Shown here: positions 60,426 to 64,000 of the stretch, piece by piece
Layout of the letters: each line of letters opens with the position of its first letter
How positions within the stretch are numbered: the stretch's first letter is position 1
Assembly: GCA_024345305.1 (NCBI GenBank)
Contig: BRON01000013.1
Span: 248,001-312,000, forward strand
Direction of reading: 5' to 3'
Length of the DNA stretch: 64,000 nucleotides
DNA from: Mrakia gelida
Lineage: Eukaryota; Basidiomycota; Tremellomycetes; Cystofilobasidiales; Mrakiaceae
Translations under genes and position numbers: made by a program
Notes under the pieces: generated by a model
What the model was told of the DNA's origin: nothing
Seen by the model: only the letters and a program-made list of their open reading frames with translations
Databases searched by the model: none

Positions 60426-62450
60426 ATGCTCGCTTCATCCTCTTCCCTCTTCGCTCTCCTCCTCCTCTCCTCCTCCACCCTCGTCTCAGCAGCTGGAGGA
60501 CACTCGACGTCTCCCAACCACCACGCTCTCGCCGCTCGCAAGGCGGGTGTCCTCGCTCAACGCGCTCTCGATCTCAGCATCACTCCTCCCTCTGGATCAG
60601 CTCCTAGGAAGCGAGGAAACGAGGAGAAGAGATGCAAGATTCGACAAGTCACCGCTGAGGCCAGCTCGAGTGCTGCTGCTACCACGGCTGCCTCGCCAAC
60701 GTCGACGGAGGAATGGGTCGCTACCCCTACCTCCTCTTCCGTTGAGGACTTCGCTTCAACCGTCGCCCCCGTCCTCGTCGTCGCTCCCGTCACCACCAAG
60801 AAGGCTGAGACCACTACGGCTGCTTCGGTTGCGTGAGTCTTTTTCTATACCTTTTCCCTTCAAAGGAAGGGACCAACGAGTGACCAACCGAGCTGACCTC
60901 CCTCCCTCCGCTCGTTCCCTTTCATCGCCCCTTCTCAGTCCTACCACCACGACCGCCGAGGCTCCTGCTGCTACCACCACTCAAGCCTCTTCCGGAGGAT
61001 CTTCTTCGAACGCTGGTATCCTCTCCATCACCGACTCGAGCTGTGGATACTCTGGAGCTTCGTCCGAGACCTCCAACTGGGGTGAGTCTCTTTTTCTCGT
61101 CGTTCCGAAACAACGAAGTCCTGACTTTCTCTTCCTCTTCTTCTCAGGTGGACCCAACGGTGCTGAGTCTTGGATCACTTGCGGAGTGAACAACGGAGGA
61201 TGGACTCCTCCCTGTAAGCAGAATTCCCTTCCGGTTTGGGCGAGTGTTTTTCAAGGGCTTGGGGGGCAAGGAGAGGGGAGGAGGGATGGGCTTGGTTGTT
61301 TGACCCGCGCCAGGGGTTTACGAAAGCTGACCCTTTGTTGTCGGTTGGTTCTGACGCGTCGTTCATATAGTTGTTCACATCAACGAGCTCAAGGCTGCCG
61401 ATCTCGCCACCGTTCTCGCTGGAGGAAGCTCTCCCTTCGGTCCTTGCGCGAACTACATCGTTCGTTCAACCTTCACCTCTCGCTCTCTCTGTTCTCGCTC
61501 GAAGCTGATCGTGGCTCTCGTTCGTTCCTTTCAGGACCAAATGTACTCCGTGGGAGCTGAGTTCGGTATCCCTCCTATCCGTGAGTCCTCGACGTCGACG
61601 AATCAAAACTCAACGAACGCCTCAAATCGAGCTGAGCTCGCTCTCGCTCTTCTTCCCTTCCAGTCGTCGCCTCCTTCGCCATGCAGGAGTCTACCTGCAA
61701 CCCCGCCGCCGTCGGAGGTGGAGGAGAGCAGGGAATGTTCCAGATCACCGTCGACAAGTGTGGAGGAGCTCCCAACGGAGACTGCAAGGAGGTTGTGAGT
61801 TCGACGTCCCCTCTCGTCTCGTCGTCTCGCGTACCCTCCTTCTCGCGACGACGCCGCTGACTTCACCGCTCGGTTTCCCTTCTTGGTCGCAAACAGACCT
61901 TTAACATGCGAACTGCCATGAAGTACTTCTCCGACACCCTCTCTTCCAACGGTGGAGATGCTTTCCTTTCCATGGGACAGGTTCGTTCTCGCCTCGTACT
62001 CTCGTCGCTCTCGTCTTGCTTCCCTCGCTGACTCTCTCTTCGCTCACTCTCTTCTCGGTTCCCTCTCTTTAGTACAACGGATGGTCCCGAGGAATGACTT
62101 TCGTACGTCTCCGTCTCCTTCTCCTCTCTTCCCTCATCCACTGTCATCGAACGAACGGACGAACGAACGACGAAACGCGAGCTGACCCTCCTCCCTCATA
62201 CCCCTCTGCTCATACAGGACTCCGCCACTGCCGCTCGATACACCTCGTGCTGCCGATGCCAGAACAACCTCGACTACCTCCACCAGCTCACCAACGGATG
62301 GATGCAGGGTTACAACGGAAACAACTTCGGGTGCGTTTCGGCTCTCTCTTCTGCTCTTCTCCTTCCTCGCCGCTTCGCAAACTAACGCGTCCTTTCTTCC
62401 TTCGTGCTCTTCGATGACACAGAACCTACTTCAACCTCAAGACCTGTTAA
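60426..62450 (+). CDS. Secreted GH23 / lysozyme-like transglycosylase domain protein
   Basis: The ATG at 60426 begins a signal peptide (MLASSSSLFALLLLSSSTL). A Ser/Thr/Ala-rich stalk follows (SSAAATTAASPTSTEEW, TTTTAEAPAATTTQASSGGS), probably O-glycosylated. The catalytic part runs GILSITDSSCGYSGASSETS, GGPNGAESWITCGVNNGGW, HINELKAADLATVLAGGSSP, CANYIDQMYSVGAEFGIPPI, then LVASFAMQESTCNPAAVGGG and GEQGMFQITVDKCGGAPNGD. MQEST...GMFQI fits the SLT/goose-lysozyme core with Glu as catalyst. The end is FLSMGQYNGWSRGM, CCRCQNNLDYLHQLTNGWMQ and FNLKTC with TAA at 62448-62450. Eight or nine exons. The likely role is cleavage of peptidoglycan or a related polymer outside the cell; the substrate is inferred from family only. 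Confidence 0.85.
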
Positions 62451-62771
62451 ACGCTCCCGCTTTCCGGTCCTGGCTCTCCCTCGACGCTCCCACCCCCTCG
62501 TCAATCCCGAACCCAACTCCTCATCAAAAACCTCTCCCTTCTCCCCCGCCCGCCTTCTTATCCCATTCTCCACCTCGTTATCCTCCCTTTCCTTTCCTTC
62601 TGTTTCTTGGTCTCTCTTCTCTCGTCCGTCTCGTTTTCTTCGCCCTGAGGCGCGTGCGCCGCGTTCCGTTTTCCCTTTGCATTTTTCTCCTCGTCTCGCT
62701 CCGTCTCTCTCTCGCAAAACTGGCTTTTTGCTTTTCTTGTTTACTCTTTCCCCTTTCGGAGCTCTTGACGA

Positions 62772-62810
<39 letters not shown>

Positions 62811-63171
62811 GTTTGCTTACCCTCCTTCGTTTTTTGCGCGTTCGCTCGCGTTCTTTTGCTTTGCTTTCGTTCCTTAACAGTTTTTGCAGTAACGCTATCT
62901 TGGATTCGCGCGTAGGAGTGTGTGTATATAGTTGAGCTATAGCTTTTGGTCGTGGTGGAAGGAAGGAGGGAGGGAGGAGGAGATGGGAGGGAGAAGGGGA
63001 CGTGGGTTGATCTCATGTTTTCTCTCGCTCTTTCTTTTGCTGGGGCTTCGAGCGAGTCTTGCAAGTTCTACTGCTCAGTCGAGCAGCTCTACTACTACGA
63101 GAGAACGACGAGAACAACGAAAGATAAACGATGACCCTCTGACGCGTCTGCCGTTCTTTTCCCTCCCGCAG
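62451..63171. other. Pyrimidine-rich 3' flank of the GH23 gene
   Basis: No confident gene. It is CT-rich to about 62880, then mixed. An intron-like 3' end (CCTCTGACGCG...CCTCCCGCAG) ends at 63171 and leads into the RG/G exon; the matching donor and start exon were not found. Confidence 0.4.
62777..62805. repeat. (CT)n microsatellite
   Basis: About 14 uninterrupted CT units within the 3' flank of the GH23 gene. Confidence 0.85.
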
Positions 63172-63518
63172 TGCCAAAACAAACCTCCTTCCATCTTGCT
63201 GACGTCCTCCCTCCCCTCCTCCCTTACCCCAACCGCTACGAACGATGCCCAAAATCCCCTCATCTCCAGCACCTATCCAAACATCTCCCCCACCTCATCC
63301 CCACCGCCTTGCAGAACACCCAAAACTCAGCTACCACCGCTCTCGCGGCGTTCCTCGTCAAGGACTCGGCCAAGATCAAGGAGATGAAGTCGACTTGGAC
63401 GAAGAAGACGAAGTCTTCGTATGGGAGTGGGGGTGGGGGGTATGGGAGTGCGAGGGGGTATGGTGGTGGGGGGAGGTTTGGTGGAGGAGGGGGAGCGAGG
63501 TTTGGGAGGAGGTGGTGA
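63172..63518 (+). CDS. 3' exon of an RG/G-rich protein (partial model)
   Basis: After the acceptor at 63171, one frame stays open to TGA at 63518: HLQHLSKHLPHLIPTALQNT, QNSATTALAAFLVKDSAKIK, EMKSTWTKKTKSSYGSG, then a glycine-rich tail with RGYGGGGRFGGGG and ARFGRRW. RG/G tails of this kind bind RNA. The N-terminal part of the gene is not visible with confidence, and an inner intron (CTTGCTGACG at about 63197 to an AG near 63270 or 63315) is possible. I cannot name the protein. Confidence 0.45.
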
Positions 63519-64000
63519 GCGAGGACGAGGAGGGACGCGATCGCGTTCGTGTTCGTGTGTCTCGGTAGTTTAGTTTAGTTCGGTCTTCTGTTAGTCTCGC
63601 AGTTCGTGTCCATAGTAGTTCGCTTTCCCCTCGTCGTTTCGTTTTTCGCTCTTCTCTCTTTGTTCTTTCCACTTCGTCGCAACGCGTTCATCGTTCTCCT
63701 GCCCGTCTTCTACCTCCCTCCCTTACCCTTCGTTATCTCTCTTGTGACCCTTATATCTATTCCCACCTCCCCCATCTTTCGAGCGAGCGAAAGCAAAACT
63801 GGTTCGAATCGAACGGTGGACTAGCGACGTGAGAAGAAACGAAGAAACGGAACGTTGCGAGCATAAGACGAGAAGGGGAGGCATACGGCAAGAACGAGAG
63901 GAAAAATAACAGCGAGTGTTAGGCTAAGCTCAGCGAGGCAGGACGCGTTCTAAGTGGGAAAATGTCAGGTCCGAGAACGAAACGAGAAGGCAACGCAACT
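63519..64000. other. Right-edge flank, no gene seen
   Basis: Presumed 3' UTR of the RG/G gene followed by intergenic sequence. No frame, tRNA or repeat is recognised. Confidence 0.4.

Noticed and set aside
63800..63830. Possible tRNA T-loop (GGTTCGAATCG)
   Set aside because: No acceptor stem, D-arm or anticodon arm could be folded around it. Similar strings elsewhere (for example 17243) are also chance.

Overview
The window is nuclear DNA from a GC-rich, intron-dense fungus, most likely a basidiomycete yeast of the Pucciniomycotina type (inferred from gene content, intron style and base composition; no marker gene was tested). Almost every gene is cut into short exons by introns of mostly 50-100 bases. 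Donors are GTGAGT, GTTCGT or GTAAGC, and a strikingly uniform CTGAC branch-point element sits 15-45 bases before the AG. Exons were joined by eye, so gene ends and key motifs are firmer than some internal splice sites.

Layout, left to right: FCP1 RNA polymerase II CTD phosphatase (-, runs off the left edge); PP2A scaffold subunit TPD3 (-); ERMES subunit MMM1 (+); an unresolved coding-like stretch at 9.1-9.9 kb; a secreted GH3 beta-glucosidase (+); a TPMT-like methyltransferase (-) divergent from mismatch repair gene MSH3 (+); a 75-residue small protein (-); a J-domain protein (+); a three-RRM, RS-containing RNA-binding protein (-); the very large translational activator GCN1 (-), divergent from a HUL4-like HECT ubiquitin ligase (+); ribosomal protein uL13/RPL16 (+); a second, damaged copy of the RRM gene (+); a small basic protein (-); a single-pass mucin-like membrane protein (-); adenylate kinase FAP7/AK6 (+); a LIM zinc-finger protein (-); an NSRP1/CCDC55-like splicing protein (-); an F-box-like protein (+); a secreted GH23/lysozyme-like protein (+); and an RG/G-tailed exon at the right end.

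Most genes are housekeeping functions in transcription (FCP1), splicing and RNA binding (NSRP1-like, the RRM pair), ribosome assembly and translation control (uL13, FAP7, GCN1), proteostasis (J protein, HECT ligase, F-box), signalling (PP2A), DNA repair (MSH3) and ER-mitochondria contact (MMM1). Two encode secreted hydrolases.

The most unusual structure is the pair of RRM genes. They face each other as inverted paralogues at about 23.7-26.4 kb and 46.4-48.7 kb and flank GCN1, HUL4-like and RPL16. An internal tract of about 0.8 kb, introns included, is nearly identical between them, while their RRM exons have diverged strongly. This patchwork suggests ectopic gene conversion. The right-hand copy lacks a visible start codon, has an in-frame stop and has lost the third RRM, so it looks like a decaying or remodelled duplicate.
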